From Sceloporus undulatus (Eukaryota; Chordata; Lepidosauria; Squamata; Phrynosomatidae): a DNA stretch of 64,000 nucleotides. Position numbers and translations under genes: made by a program. Below are positions 10,287-20,100 of this stretch, in pieces (the first letter of the stretch is position 1; each line of letters opens with the position of its first letter). Under the pieces are notes generated by a model. That model searched no databases and was not told where the DNA came from. It saw only the letters and a list, made by a program, of their open reading frames with translations. Where the stretch lies: the NCBI RefSeq assembly GCF_019175285.1, contig NC_056527.1, positions 113,367,434 to 113,431,433 on the forward strand, given 5' to 3'.

Positions 10287-10735
10287 GTTTTTTGTTATAC
10301 ACTAAGCCAGGGGTAGGCAAGCTTTTTGAGCTGGGGGCCGGGTTGCTGTCCCTCAGACAACTGGGGGGCCGAAGCCAAAAATTAAATAATTAATTTTTAA
10401 AAAAAAAAAATTAATTAAATAAATAAACCAGGACCAATGTAGGACAAAATTTTCAAATGGAGGACATTTTTTCAAATAAATGGAGGGCACGCAAAAAAAT
10501 TTGCTGATTTTTAAAATATGTTAATATAAATGCATGTTTTGGAGGCTTCTATAGACAATTGCAGCCCTTGCCTGCCTCCTCCCGATAGGCCAAAGGCCCC
10601 ATGCCCTCACGCGAGAGGCCAAAGGCTCCGGCGGCAATCGGCAGCAGGACCGGGCGGGGGCCGGTCCCAAAGCCTTGCTGGGCCGCATCCGGCCCGCGGG
10701 CCGCAGGTTGCCTACCCCTGCACTAAGCCATTGTG
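10287..10735 (+). promoter_or_regulatory. J10 12-RSS, split by a transposon
   Basis: The nonamer GTTTTTTGT (10287-10295) is followed by the 12-base spacer TATACACTAAGC (10296-10307). A 413-base hAT element then intervenes. After the second copy of CACTAAGC comes the heptamer CATTGTG (10729-10735). Taking out the element and one target duplication leaves exactly 12 bases between nonamer and heptamer. Nonamer and heptamer are now 433 bases apart, so the RSS should not work as a 12-RSS. The heptamer itself is also one base off CACTGTG. Confidence 0.92.
10308..10720. mobile_element. Non-autonomous hAT element in the RSS spacer of J10
   Basis: The ends CAGGGGTAGGCAA and TTGCCTACCCCTG are inverted repeats, and the 8-base target duplication CACTAAGC lies at 10300-10307 and 10721-10728. 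CAG...CTG ends with an 8-base duplication are diagnostic of the hAT superfamily. The interior holds an A-rich stretch, GGAGGACA repeats and a GC-rich right third. No transposase frame is present, so mobilisation would have needed a related enzyme elsewhere. Perfect target duplications point to a fairly young insertion. Confidence 0.93.
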
Positions 10736-10801
10736 TGAACTATGGAGGAGGAGCAGCCAGTTTTTTCTTTGGAGATGGGACTCAAGTGATTGTTAAGCCA
10801 A
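10736..10801 (+). CDS. TRA joining segment J10, disarmed by insertion in its RSS
   Basis: The coding segment is intact. It begins NYGGGAASFF and continues FGDGTQVIVKP, in phase 1, with donor GTAAGT. The heptamer CATTGTG (10729-10735) directly precedes it, but the nonamer is separated by the hAT element at 10308-10720. Sequence immediately 5' of the heptamer, including the required nonamer position, is now transposon end (TTGCCTACC). Efficient rearrangement is therefore not expected, although the exon would still splice to TRAC if joined. Confidence 0.9.
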
Positions 10802-10929
10802 GTAAGTTAAATACAGGAAACTGTATTATTTACCTTTCTTGGTGGGTAGATCTTTTTTTATTGCAGAACTTGAAATCACTGATCTTTGATCCCTACTTTA
10901 TTGAGACAGAATGAAGACCATTGAGTTGA

Positions 10930-11065
10930 AATGGGCAAAATATGGCCTTTCAGATGTTGTTGGCATTCTGACTTTCACTCAACTCTATCTAGCATAGCCA
11001 ATATAAAAGGTTGCTGAGAACTGCAACCCAATAACATCTGATCAGCCACATTTTGTCCAACTTTT
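10930..11065. mobile_element. hAT-like MITE, family C
   Basis: Near-palindrome with TTTCAGATGTTGTTGGCATT on the left and AACATCTGATCAGCCACATT on the right. The central block TAGCATAGCCAATA is typical of the other family C copies here. Confidence 0.6.
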
Positions 11066-11254
11066 TTCCCCTAATCTCTTGAGTTGAAGTCATGTATTTG
11101 GAATTATTTCTCACTGCAAACTTCATAAAAGATGCTGAACATAAAGTGCTTTGTAAAAGTATTTTTACTACTACTTCTACTACTACTGGATTATCCTGCC
11201 TTTCCTTCTACGAGTTTAAGGCAGTAGATATGGATTCCTCCTCCCCAATTAATC

Positions 11255-11405
11255 CAGTAAGTAATTCAAAGATATAGTCATGTTAGTCTGTAGTATCAGT
11301 ATGTAGAGAGATCTTGTAGCACCTTTGAGAGTAATTGAAATAAAGAAGTTGACAGCATGAGCTTTTATAGACTTAAGTCTACTTCCTCAGACCCTGTGAA
11401 ATAGG
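11255..11405. mobile_element. Unclassified interspersed repeat
   Basis: The blocks GTCATGTTAGTCTGTAGTAT, ATCTTGTAGCACCTTTGAGA and ACTTAAGTCTACTTCCTCAG belong to a repeat type common in reptile genomes. A fragment with similar 3' blocks (CTTCTTCATCAGTCAGAGA) lies at 20095-20175. I cannot name the superfamily with confidence. Confidence 0.5.
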
Positions 11406-11660
11406 TTGGAGCGAGAGACAGAAAAATTGGTCCAAGGCAAGGTCATCCAGTGTGTTCTTGGTTCAATGAGGAACTCTATGCTTCATTACCGAATGCACAC
11501 TCCACTGCAGCACCCTGGATTAATATTAATCTCTACAAAACAAAAGACAAAACAATCCTATTCATCTCAAATACATTGATCCTCATCTCCAAAGTCAAAT
11601 ATAGTTTTATGGCTAAGGCAAGCAATTGTGCTCAGAACCATATGCCATCATTGAAGTCAA

Positions 11661-11815
11661 AGGCTTTCATGGCTGGCATCCATAGTTTTTTGTGGGTTTT
11701 TCGGGCTATGATGCCATGTTCTGGAAGAGTTTATTCCTGAAGATGCCAGCCACAGCTGCTGGCGAAACATCAGGACTAAACTCTTCCAGAACATGGCAAA
11801 AAACCCACAAAAAAC
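11661..11815. mobile_element. Foldback MITE, family B
   Basis: The arms TTTTTTGTGGGTTTTTCGGG and AAAAAACCCACAAAAAAC, plus CCATGTTCTGGAAGAGTTTA and its inverse, form a long hairpin around GATGCCAGCCACAGCTGCTGG. It shares the left flank AAGGCTTTCATGGC with the copy at 57530-57732. Confidence 0.75.
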
Positions 11816-12071
11816 ATATGTCGTCAGTTCAGATCTGCCATGAATTGTCTAGGCACCTTAAAGAAATGACTAATTTCCCAGTTTTGGGACTCACTCACTT
11901 ATATCCATTACAACGAGATAGAACTGCTAATCTACCTTTCAATGTCGAAAAAAAACATGCTACATTTAATACATTTTTTCAGACATGACAAAGAGAGTAA
12001 GTAGCATCCAATGCTTGGGAACTTGGGAACTTCCAGAAGGCCACCATTTTGTAAAGTTGTCTTTCACTGTG

Positions 12072-12137
12072 TTAGTATTGGTGGTGGATTGGATAAACTC
12101 ATATTTCGAAGTGGAACAAAACTCATCGTTCTCCCTG
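12072..12137 (+). CDS. TRA joining segment J11, FGxG glycine replaced
   Basis: The RSS is good: nonamer CCATTTTGT (12044-12052), a 12-base spacer and heptamer CACTGTG (12065-12071). The segment begins SIGGGLDKLI and continues FRSGTKLIVLP, with donor GTAAGG. The first Gly of the FGxG beta-bulge is Arg (codon CGA; a G-to-C change from GGA). It should rearrange and splice normally, but the J strand of the V domain may fold less well. It would be classed as a J with an altered core motif rather than a pseudogene. Confidence 0.85.
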
Positions 12138-12404
12138 GTAAGGAAATATATTTATATGTTGCCCACAAATGTTAAAGAAGTATTGATAGAACTGTCTTCA
12201 TCTTTGTGGGAAGTTTGTTTTCATTAAATCCCAGTTACAGACAAGTTGGAATGTTGCATTTCAGTTTATGTTTTATTTATCCAGTTCTGTTGAAAACAGG
12301 GTTAATCTTGCTCTTCAGACATACACACTCCAGAGCAGCTTACAATAATCAATAGACACATAGATAAATAAATAATTATTGAATTCATATAGTGAAACAA
12401 TTAA

Positions 12405-12565
12405 AGTCAGCCCTCCTTATCCACAGATTCTGCGGATCAAAGAAGTGAACTTGTTAAACAAAAGAGACATCACCAAAATATAAGTGCTGCATCTAAAAGG
12501 GACCCATTGAAACAATGGGATTTGTGTATTTTTTGGCCTTATAGTTCAACAACTAATTGACTGTC
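12405..12565. mobile_element. MITE fragment (CAGCCCTCCTTATCCACAG end)
   Basis: The left end reads AGTCAGCCCTCCTTATCCAC, matching the ends of the family E and F elements in this window in inverted form. The right end is not identifiable. Confidence 0.45.
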
Positions 12566-12860
12566 TTGACTTTAGCTGTGAATAACTAGTAGAATCCAGG
12601 CCTTGTGTCATCAGAAAGCTCTGATACAAAGAGGCATCTATTGACCCATTCATCCATTGGTCTTGTTTCCAAAGTATCAGCCATTTTTCCAGAGCCAGAT
12701 TTATGCACAATCTAAATAAGCTATGTTTAGGGACTCAGGTCATGAGGACCCTCTAAACACATACAAATCTGATTGAACAATGTGCTTGTGAGGTGTAATG
12801 CCTTCCAAAGTTGGCATATTTTAGGGTCTTGGCAAATCATAAATCTATTATGAAACATTT

Positions 12861-13072
12861 TGCATCTACATTGTAAAATTCAGTTTGACATCACTTTAAC
12901 TGCCATGGCTCCATGTGGTGGAATTCTGAGATTGGTAGTTTTGTGAGATATTTAGGCTTCTCTGTCAGAGAGCTCTGGTGCCACAACAAACTACAAATCC
13001 CAGGATACCATAGGATGGAGTCATGACAGATAAAGCGATGTCAAAATGCATTAATTCTGCAATGTGATAGCA
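12861..13072. mobile_element. Palindromic MITE, family A, both arms
   Basis: Left arm TGCATCTACATTGTAAAATT, right arm CATTAATTCTGCAATGTGAT, with inner blocks CACTTTAACTGCCATGGCTC and ACAAATCCCAGGATACCATA. It lies less than 100 bases upstream of the J12 RSS. Confidence 0.75.
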
Positions 13073-13167
13073 GCTGCCATGAATGTTCAAATATTTTTCC
13101 ACATAGTGCAAACAGAGCATGTCACCTCTCACTGAACCACCATTTTGTAAAGTAATTCCCCACAGTG

Positions 13168-13227
13168 TTTATATAAGTGCAGTCAAAGTCACATTTGGAA
13201 GTGGGACCAAACTTGTCATTATCCCAG
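13168..13227 (+). CDS. TRA joining segment J12
   Basis: The RSS has nonamer CCATTTTGT (13140-13148), a 12-base spacer and heptamer CACAGTG (13161-13167). The segment reads YISAVKVTFGSGTKLVIIP and ends at donor GTGAGC. It belongs to the CCATTTTGT subgroup. Its junctional part lacks the Gly-rich N-terminus of J6/J7/J9. It looks functional. Confidence 0.91.
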
Positions 13228-14074
13228 GTGAGCTGGCATTACTGTTTATACTAGTGTTTAAGACACTAATTTAATGCATTTCTGAAAATTTCCCTAACTG
13301 TGTTTTTGGTGGGAATTTGTAATGTTGTTTTCTGATCATACAGACTTATAGATACCTCCTATGTATCACAATTGTCAGTCTGTACATTCTTTTTCCTTGG
13401 AAGGGAATTCAAGCTCCCTACAATGACCAAATTTTGAAATGCTTGGAATTTTGTTGCTTTGAGATGGTAATTCCATTTATGAACCATTCCATTTATTTAC
13501 TATTAGCAATCTCCTGTCCTTCCAACACTCATCTTTCCCATCTTTCCATTGCCATGCCTCATCCTGGTTTTAAACCCCTCCCTAGCCCATCAATTTCTTC
13601 CATCCTACTTTTCTTCTTCCCAGTCCTCCTTCTCTCAATCTCCTGTCCTTTCAACACCACCAACCCATCACTTGCTTTCCCAGACTGCCAGCACCAAACC
13701 TCATGCAGACTTTGAACCCCTTACTAGTCTGTCGACTAACCCACTCTTTTAAATTTCCTAGTCTAACCTTATAATATATTTAATAAATATATTATTGTTC
13801 ATATCTGAGGGAATCAGACATTGTGAGAAGGGACAGCTCTGCTACACCACAGTTCAACAGACGTCAAGGTTTTTTCAACATCACCAACAGCCATCTTTCT
13901 TCTGAGAACTGGGAGATGCTCATGAGCAACCTTTAATAGATCTAAAATGCTGCAGAGGAAAGGGGGAATATCCCCATATACATGTGTTTTCTCAAGTGCA
14001 TGGGTCTACACAGTTTGCGATCCCAGCCCTAAAGTTTTGTATACTTTTAAAAATATACAAAACTGCCTTTCCCT

Positions 14075-14298
14075 GGGTGCATCTAGAGTGGAAAATAATG
14101 CAGTTTGACACCATTTTAAGTGCTATACCTCCATCCTATAGACTCCTGAGATTTCTAGTTTTAAAAAGTTTTTAGCCCTCTTTGCCAGAGTGCTGGTGCC
14201 TCACAGAACTACAGATCCCAGATTTCTGTAGGATGGAACCATGACAGTTAAAATGGTGTCAAAACTGCCTTATTTCTACAGTATAGATGTACCCACTG
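14075..14298. mobile_element. Palindromic MITE, family A, both arms
   Basis: GGGTGCATCTAGAGTGGAAA opens it and TTCTACAGTATAGATGTACC closes it as the inverted arm. The inner blocks match the other copies. It lies just upstream of J13. Confidence 0.75.
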
Positions 14299-14359
14299 TC
14301 ACACTTTTACAAAAGCTAATCCAAGGAGGCAAGTATTTGTAATGGTGCATACTGGTGTG

Positions 14360-14422
14360 TTGACACAGCGGGGGCTAGACACTTGAGCTTTGGAACTGGA
14401 ACAAAGCTCTGTCTGTTTCCAA
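14360..14422 (+). CDS. TRA joining segment J13, poor heptamer
   Basis: The coding part is intact: DTAGARHLS, then FGTGTKLCLFP, phase 1, donor GTAAGC. Upstream, AGTATTTGT (14332-14340) is a plausible nonamer. A 12-base spacer leads to TGGTGTG (14353-14359), which lacks the CAC start of the heptamer. Rearrangement should be strongly reduced. It is the most TRAC-proximal J found, 2.4 kb upstream of the constant region. The Cys in its framework part is also unusual. Confidence 0.72.
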
Positions 14423-14954
14423 GTAAGCTGTCTTCTTGTTCCTTTATTGTGTACTAGTATTCCGCCCCCCCAATTTCTTCTCTTTTTTGTGTGTCACCTT
14501 TGGAGTAAATGTGGCATAGTGTGGAATAATTCATAGCATCACCCATGGACCAAGGAATCCATGCACAACCATCATACTTGCTATATGACCCATACCTTTC
14601 TCAAAGGGTTGCTGTGAACCATGGCGTACTAGGAAATATTGAAGCATAGCCTCAATTCATGACAGTCCCAGGAGTGACACTCCAAAGTGAGACCAAAAAC
14701 CTAGTCTATTGTGTTGATCCATAGCAACCAACCAGTTATAACAGTTTTCTTCTCAGCTAGGAGGAAGTCTTTTGTTAAATCAATAATTCTTGTTTGCCCA
14801 TTCAAGAGGATTTTACCCCAGAATACTTACTATAATAATAATGACTTCCTAAAAGTTTTTTGGGGGGACTGCAGCTCCCAGAATCCCTAGGCCAATGAGA
14901 AATTCCAGGAGACATTGTCCAAAAAAGTACTATATAATTCCCACACACTGAGGC

Positions 14955-15223
14955 ATGGCTGTTGAAGTGGTGTCAAACCGCATTAATTCGGCAGTGTAGA
15001 TGCAGCCTAAGGGTGCATCAACACTGTAGAAATAATGCAGTTTGACATCACTTTATGTGCTGTTGCTCTTTCCTATGGAGTCCTGTGATTTGTAGCTTTT
15101 CAAGATCTTTAGCCTTCTCTACCCAAGAGGGCTGGTGCCTCACAAAACTACAAATCCCAGGATTTGGTGCCATGGAAGATTAAGTGGTGTCAAACTGTTT
15201 TATTTCTACCATGTAGATGCATG
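14955..15223. mobile_element. Family A MITE plus adjoining arm fragment
   Basis: 14955-15010 is a lone right arm (GTGTCAAACCGCATTAATTC). It is followed directly by a full copy running from GGGTGCATCAACACTGTAGA to TTCTACCATGTAGATGCATG. The pair suggests one element inserted next to or into another. Confidence 0.7.
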
Positions 15224-15834
15224 GTCAGTCTCCAGGAGTGGTAATTCATCTTTTAAATAGGTTTGGGAAGAGGTGCATTGTTTAACATCAACAGTACGTT
15301 AAAGGCTATAGCATTTAGCATCTCTTGACAGTGAAACTGTAATTTTCTGGCAACAAGGTTTGATTCTTCTCTTACTCAGAGTAGGCAAGGCCCTGCTTTT
15401 AAGTCTTGGTGGAACAAAAATGGTGCAGTTTTCTTTTATTTCAGTCTCTTGAGAGATGAACATCTTTTCACAGAATCATAGTGAAGAGCAGAGCAGGAAA
15501 TGTGGGAAGTGATGCTACTGCTGAAGCCTCGAATGTACAGTCATAGCAAAACAACAGTGTGTAATAGCACACAGGGAGGTGTGAATTTTGTGGCTGTTTC
15601 TGAGAAATTGGATTTTCAGTTTCAAAAGAACAAAACTCTTGGTCGCAATGAGCAGGAGTTCAAGGGAGCAAACTGGAGCCATTTTGCAAAAGGACTCAGG
15701 TTTAAACATGCAATTCATTTAAGTTTTATATGCAACTTATATACATAGCTGTTTGTTGTGGTGCTGTTTGTTGTTGTTGTTGTGTGCCTTGAAGTCATTT
15801 TTTACTTATGGCGACCCTAGGGTAGGGATGCCAT

Positions 15835-16195
15835 ATCCCGCTTGTAGGTGGGGCAATCCCGCTTTGGGCGGTGCCGTCCTGGTCCCAGTCCGGTTTGGCG
15901 CCAAGACCAGGACGGCACCACCCGCGGCCACCTCCGCCCCCGCATGCACCGCGGGGTCCTCCAAGGCCTCTCTGAGGCCTGGGAGCACTCTCCACAGTCG
16001 GAGCTCCAGCCGCGGAGATGCTCCCTCCCAGGCCCCAGCGAGGCCTTGGAGGCGGCTCCGCAATCGCGGGGTCCTCCAAGGCCTCCATGAGGCCGGGAAG
16101 GAGGAGGAGGCCGCTTGACACCGCGGCGATTGCCGGGATGCCAAGCGGCCCCCGCGCCCCTTCCCAGCCTGAGAGGAGGCCTAGGCATGAAAGTA
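15835..16195. repeat. GC-rich repeat block, unclassified
   Basis: A 360-base island of very high GC content sits in AT-rich intron sequence. It has inverted blocks such as GGTGCCGTCCTGGTC and GACCAGGACGGCACC, and direct repeats of GGGGTCCTCCAAGGCCTC at two places. The start GATGCCATATCCCGCTT looks like the end of a non-autonomous DNA transposon. Several overlapping open frames are by-products of base composition. I do not consider it a gene. Confidence 0.5.
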
Positions 16196-16219
16196 ATTTT
16201 ATACACAATATTGTTAATA

Positions 16220-16458
16220 CAGTGGTACCCCGGGATACGAATTGATCGCGTTACGAAATTTCCGGGATACGAAAAAGTTAGATTGGAAAAAACTGTTCCG
16301 GGATACGATGTTTTTTTCGGGTTACGAAATTTTTTTCGGCGCGAAATTCAAACGCGCGGCTTTCCAGCGCTAACGGAAAGCCTTTTCGGGTTGCGAAATG
16401 TATCGGGTTACGAACGGAGCGGCGGAACGAATTAATTTCGTAACCCGAGGTAGCACTG
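16220..16458. mobile_element. Mariner/Tc1-like MITE with TA target duplication
   Basis: The ends CAGTGGTACCCCGGGATACGA and TTCGTAACCCGAGGTAGCACTG are inverted repeats about 24 bases long with TA on both outer sides (16218-16219, 16459-16460). Inside are several copies of the motif GGGATACGA/GGGTTACGAA. It has no transposase. The TA duplication and size fit a mariner-type MITE. Confidence 0.8.
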
Positions 16459-16852
16459 TAGTTTTATGCATAAAATGAAGTTTGAGTACATTGAACCATC
16501 TGAAAGCAAAGGTCTGACTATCTCAGCCATCCACATAGCTGAGAATTTTGGATTCCTATGACAGAACCCTGATAGACAAGGTGGAATCATAGTATGATAA
16601 CTGCGTGATGTGAAAGGACCCTGAATCTGACCTTGTCTCTGAACCTCTGATAAGTAAATGATAGAGATGCTGATAAGAGCATAATTGTTGCCAGTGACTA
16701 AAAATCCATACATGGCTCCCAGTGCAAGCTGGGCACCAATATTATTGGTATGTTATTGGCATAAATATCAGTTGCTACATGATGTTGTGGATAGGTTCCT
16801 GTTATCTTGCTACAGGATACTGTGGATAACTTCCCATCCTTTCCTTCTACAG

Positions 16853-17149
16853 ATCTTGAGCATTCTCCTCCTTCCATCTATGAACTGAGGCCAGATGCTT
16901 CTGCTGTCAGAGAAAAGAAAGACAAAGCTGCCTGCCTCTTCACTGACTATTTTCCCAATCCACTCAAAGTAAAGAGCAAGGAAGGGGAGAAGGAGGTGGA
17001 GGTCAATGGTTCGGTGGTTGTCGTCAAAGAAGAGGATGCTGAGAAGGGAACCGGCAGCTATGGCATCGTTCTCTGGGGTGACAAGGATGACAATTTTCAT
17101 TGTGCTGCTTCAGACAAAAATGGAAAAAAATTTGTATCAGACACAGCAG
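16853..17149 (+). CDS. TRAC: TRAC exon 1: Ig constant domain
   Basis: The acceptor CCTTCTACAG precedes ATCTTGAG and the donor is GTAAAA. It encodes about 98 residues beginning DLEHSPPSIYELRP. The B-strand cysteine lies in AACLFTDYF and the F-strand cysteine in DDNFHCAAS, so the domain disulfide is present. The tryptophan in VLWGDKD aligns with the mammalian AVAWSNK segment. One N-glycosylation site (NGS) is present. The middle is rich in Lys and Glu and diverges strongly from mammals, as expected for TRAC. Confidence 0.95.
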
Positions 17150-20100
17150 GTAAAACGATAAAGAGAATATTTGCACTCAGCCCAAAAACTAGCTCCATCC
17201 CCTATAAAACATGCATGGCTCCTCACCCCTTCCTCTTAGGGTTATTCAGACAGTGAAAATAATCCTGGTAGAATGTGGATGGAATCTTTGTTGTTCACAT
17301 GCATTTTGAATGCATCTGATTAAGTTTTAAAAGGGAACTTCCAAAAATCCCACTTAACCCGGGATAATCGATCTCGAGTTTCCCCCCAGAGTTTTCTTAA
17401 AGGATTCGCATTGTTGGATGTGTGAATAACCCATGTGAATAGACCCGGGATAAAACGGGATAAAACTTTGCATGCCTTGCATGTGTTTTGCGTACATCTG
17501 CATCATTGACTCCATCTTTATTGGGAGTTCTGACACATGTGAGCAACAGAACTTGCAGAGATGCAGTTCTGATAAGAAAAACCAGTGTGAACAACAAAAT
17601 TGGAATGTGTGAGTGAGATTTTTCTCATAGTTGTGCTAAAAAAACAATGTCTGAGTAACCCCTTAGACTGAAGACTGAGGCTTCTTTGCCATTTGTCAGC
17701 TTAATCTGTTTCAGTTTCTGAGAGTTCACTCTCATTGCTTTCTGGCTGCCTGGGCTCCCAACTCATGAATAACAATATAGTTGAAACAGGCAGACTTAGC
17801 ATTAGTACTCAACTTAAGCATTCCTGGAATCTCAGGCTATTTAAAATGGGAGACTGAGCTGCTTCTTTGTTACACCAATTGGTACAGTGGCTTGAGCATT
17901 GGACTACAGCTGGACATCTGGGGGCAATTCCCCACTTGGCCATGAAAACTCAGTGGGTGACCTTGGTTGAGGCATATACTCTGAACCCCTGAAAAACTTG
18001 TGATAGATTTGCCATAATTTGAAAATGCCTTGAATTTATGCATGAACAATAACACAGATGTCACAATGAGAGCTAACAGAGATCCCATGGTTTGGGCATC
18101 TATTTCATTCTGCATTCAATGAAGCCATCATGGGATAAAAGAACAATAAAATACTGAAAACATTTCTGTATCAGAATACATATCTTTGATGTCATCCATC
18201 ATCATCACCATCTCTTCTCTTTCTTCTTTCTCCATAAGATCCTGGCACCTGTATAGCAGAGAGTGGGGACAATGAAACAGGTATGTGCAGCTAGGATAAA
18301 AAGCAGTACATTTGAGTGAATGACCTGTCACATGCTGTCACTGGAATGCAAATCTCCATGCTTATAGGCATCCATCAGCTGTCATATTGTTAGTTCTACT
18401 GAGTACATTTTAAGATGGTAGAGCATCTCTGGAGTGAGGATTTGGTTGTGTGCTGAAACTTGAATTGAAAACATTGGGAAGTTCATGTTCCTTCAGTCAA
18501 CCAAGTCTAACATTCTGCAATTATGGCCACCTTAAAAAGAAATGTGATGGATTTCTTGTTTTCATTATTATGTACAAAGTATTATGTACAAAGTAATGGC
18601 AGTGGGCTACTTGATAAATGGTGTAATGTGACATGGAATGAATTACTGTTAAAAAGGAAAGTTCTGAACTTTGGAAATTAGGGCTTGTTAAAAATGACAG
18701 CAAAACCTTTCCAGTTACTTTGTCCAAGTAATCTGCAATAAAACAAATGCTCTTGCTTGCATAGGAATAAGACTAAACCTCCTTTCTCTGACGGTGCTGG
18801 GACTGAGAGTTGTTTTCCTCAAAAGTGTGGCCTTCAACCTCCTGCTCACTTTCCGCTTGTGGTCCAGGCGAGGTAAGCACTGAGCTGCTTGGGTAGGGGC
18901 AAAGGTCTTAAATAATGTTGAGTATGATTGAGGTGATTTGGGCAGGAGGTCATTTCCCATTGATCACAGACAGGATTGAAATAGAGCTGGGATTTAGGAG
19001 TGATCCTCCATACCAAGTCTGAGGAGTTTATCAGACAAGGGAAATTGGAAGTATAATCCAATGGCAATCCAAACGCTATCATGGGGTTTCACGTTATTGT
19101 GTGATAGACTACCACACGCAATTCTGGGCAATGGCAAGTCAGTTCGAACGCAATTAGAATTCACATAAATTTGCCGAACTAGCAAATTCACGTGAATGCA
19201 TTCTAGCCCCACTTTCTTTTCATTTGAAGTTAAGAGAAATTCCTCCCGTTTGATAAACTCCTTAGTGAAAAGTGAATTTGATAGAGGCAGGAGTGAAGTA
19301 ACTCTTCATATTACAGGACTGGGAAGAGGATTTCAAATAAACATTAAGAAGGACATCCTGACTCTTCAACTGCTCCAGAAGGCGGTGTTGTCTCCTTCAG
19401 ACAATATGTTTTTAACAGAGCTCTGATGGCCATCTTTCACAGATCCTTTAACTGTGGATTCCCACATTGGCAAGGGATTGGAGTAAACAACCCCTAGTTT
19501 TCTGATGCTATGAAGGAAGAGTTAAAATTACTCAGATTCGATTCATAGGAGTAACTATGCTGGCCATACCACCCACCCAGCAAAATCCCAAATCCATCCT
19601 GACATGATACCAATGATGTATTCAAGTCTTTTACTCCATGTTTCAAGCCTCTACCTTAGGTCTAAAGTCGAGTCTCAGGTCCTTGCAAGATACTTTCAAG
19701 TCTAGTCTCAAGCCTGGGAGCCAACTTTTAACAGAAAAAAGGGAGGTGCGTTTCTTGGAGAGGAACAGCAGATGCAATGGGCCTGAGGCAGGGATTGTGG
19801 TCTACTTGGTGGCTGTACTCCAGCTACATATTAGAGAAGACTTCTAAAGCTTTTAAAACACTTTAGAAGGATCCTTCCACCTCAAGCTACTTGTCTAACA
19901 CATTTTCTGTTTCTCTCTGAGAAACATGCATCACTTTCTGGGGGCAGGTCTTGCCAGCAAGTTGGTCACTAAAAATATACAAGTTCTTAGTCAAGTCAAT
20001 GCATCATTTATTGCCAAGTCGAGTCCAAGTCAAGTCACTGGAGCAACTTAACTTGAATATGAGTCAATTAACTTGAATCTACATCACTGGGTGATACCTT

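Larger units (their letters stand above)
14423..16852. other. J-C intron: repeats only, no further J found
   Basis: This 2.4-kb interval between J13 and TRAC exon 1 holds a family A MITE and fragment (14955-15223), a short reverse Sauria SINE tail (15765-15830), a GC-rich repeat (15835-16195) and a mariner-like MITE (16220-16458). I looked for J core motifs next to RSS-like sequence and found none. Confidence 0.7.

Noticed and set aside
15672-15705. RSS-like GCCATTTTGCAAAAGGACTCAG upstream of TRAC
   Set aside because: It resembles the CCATTTTGT nonamer with a following A-rich spacer, but there is no heptamer at 12 bases and no J core motif after it. It may be a relic or chance.
15753-16245. 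Several overlapping open frames of 75-137 residues on both strands
   Set aside because: They all lie in the GC-rich repeat block, where stops are rare by composition. No known domain, start context or splice pattern supports a gene.
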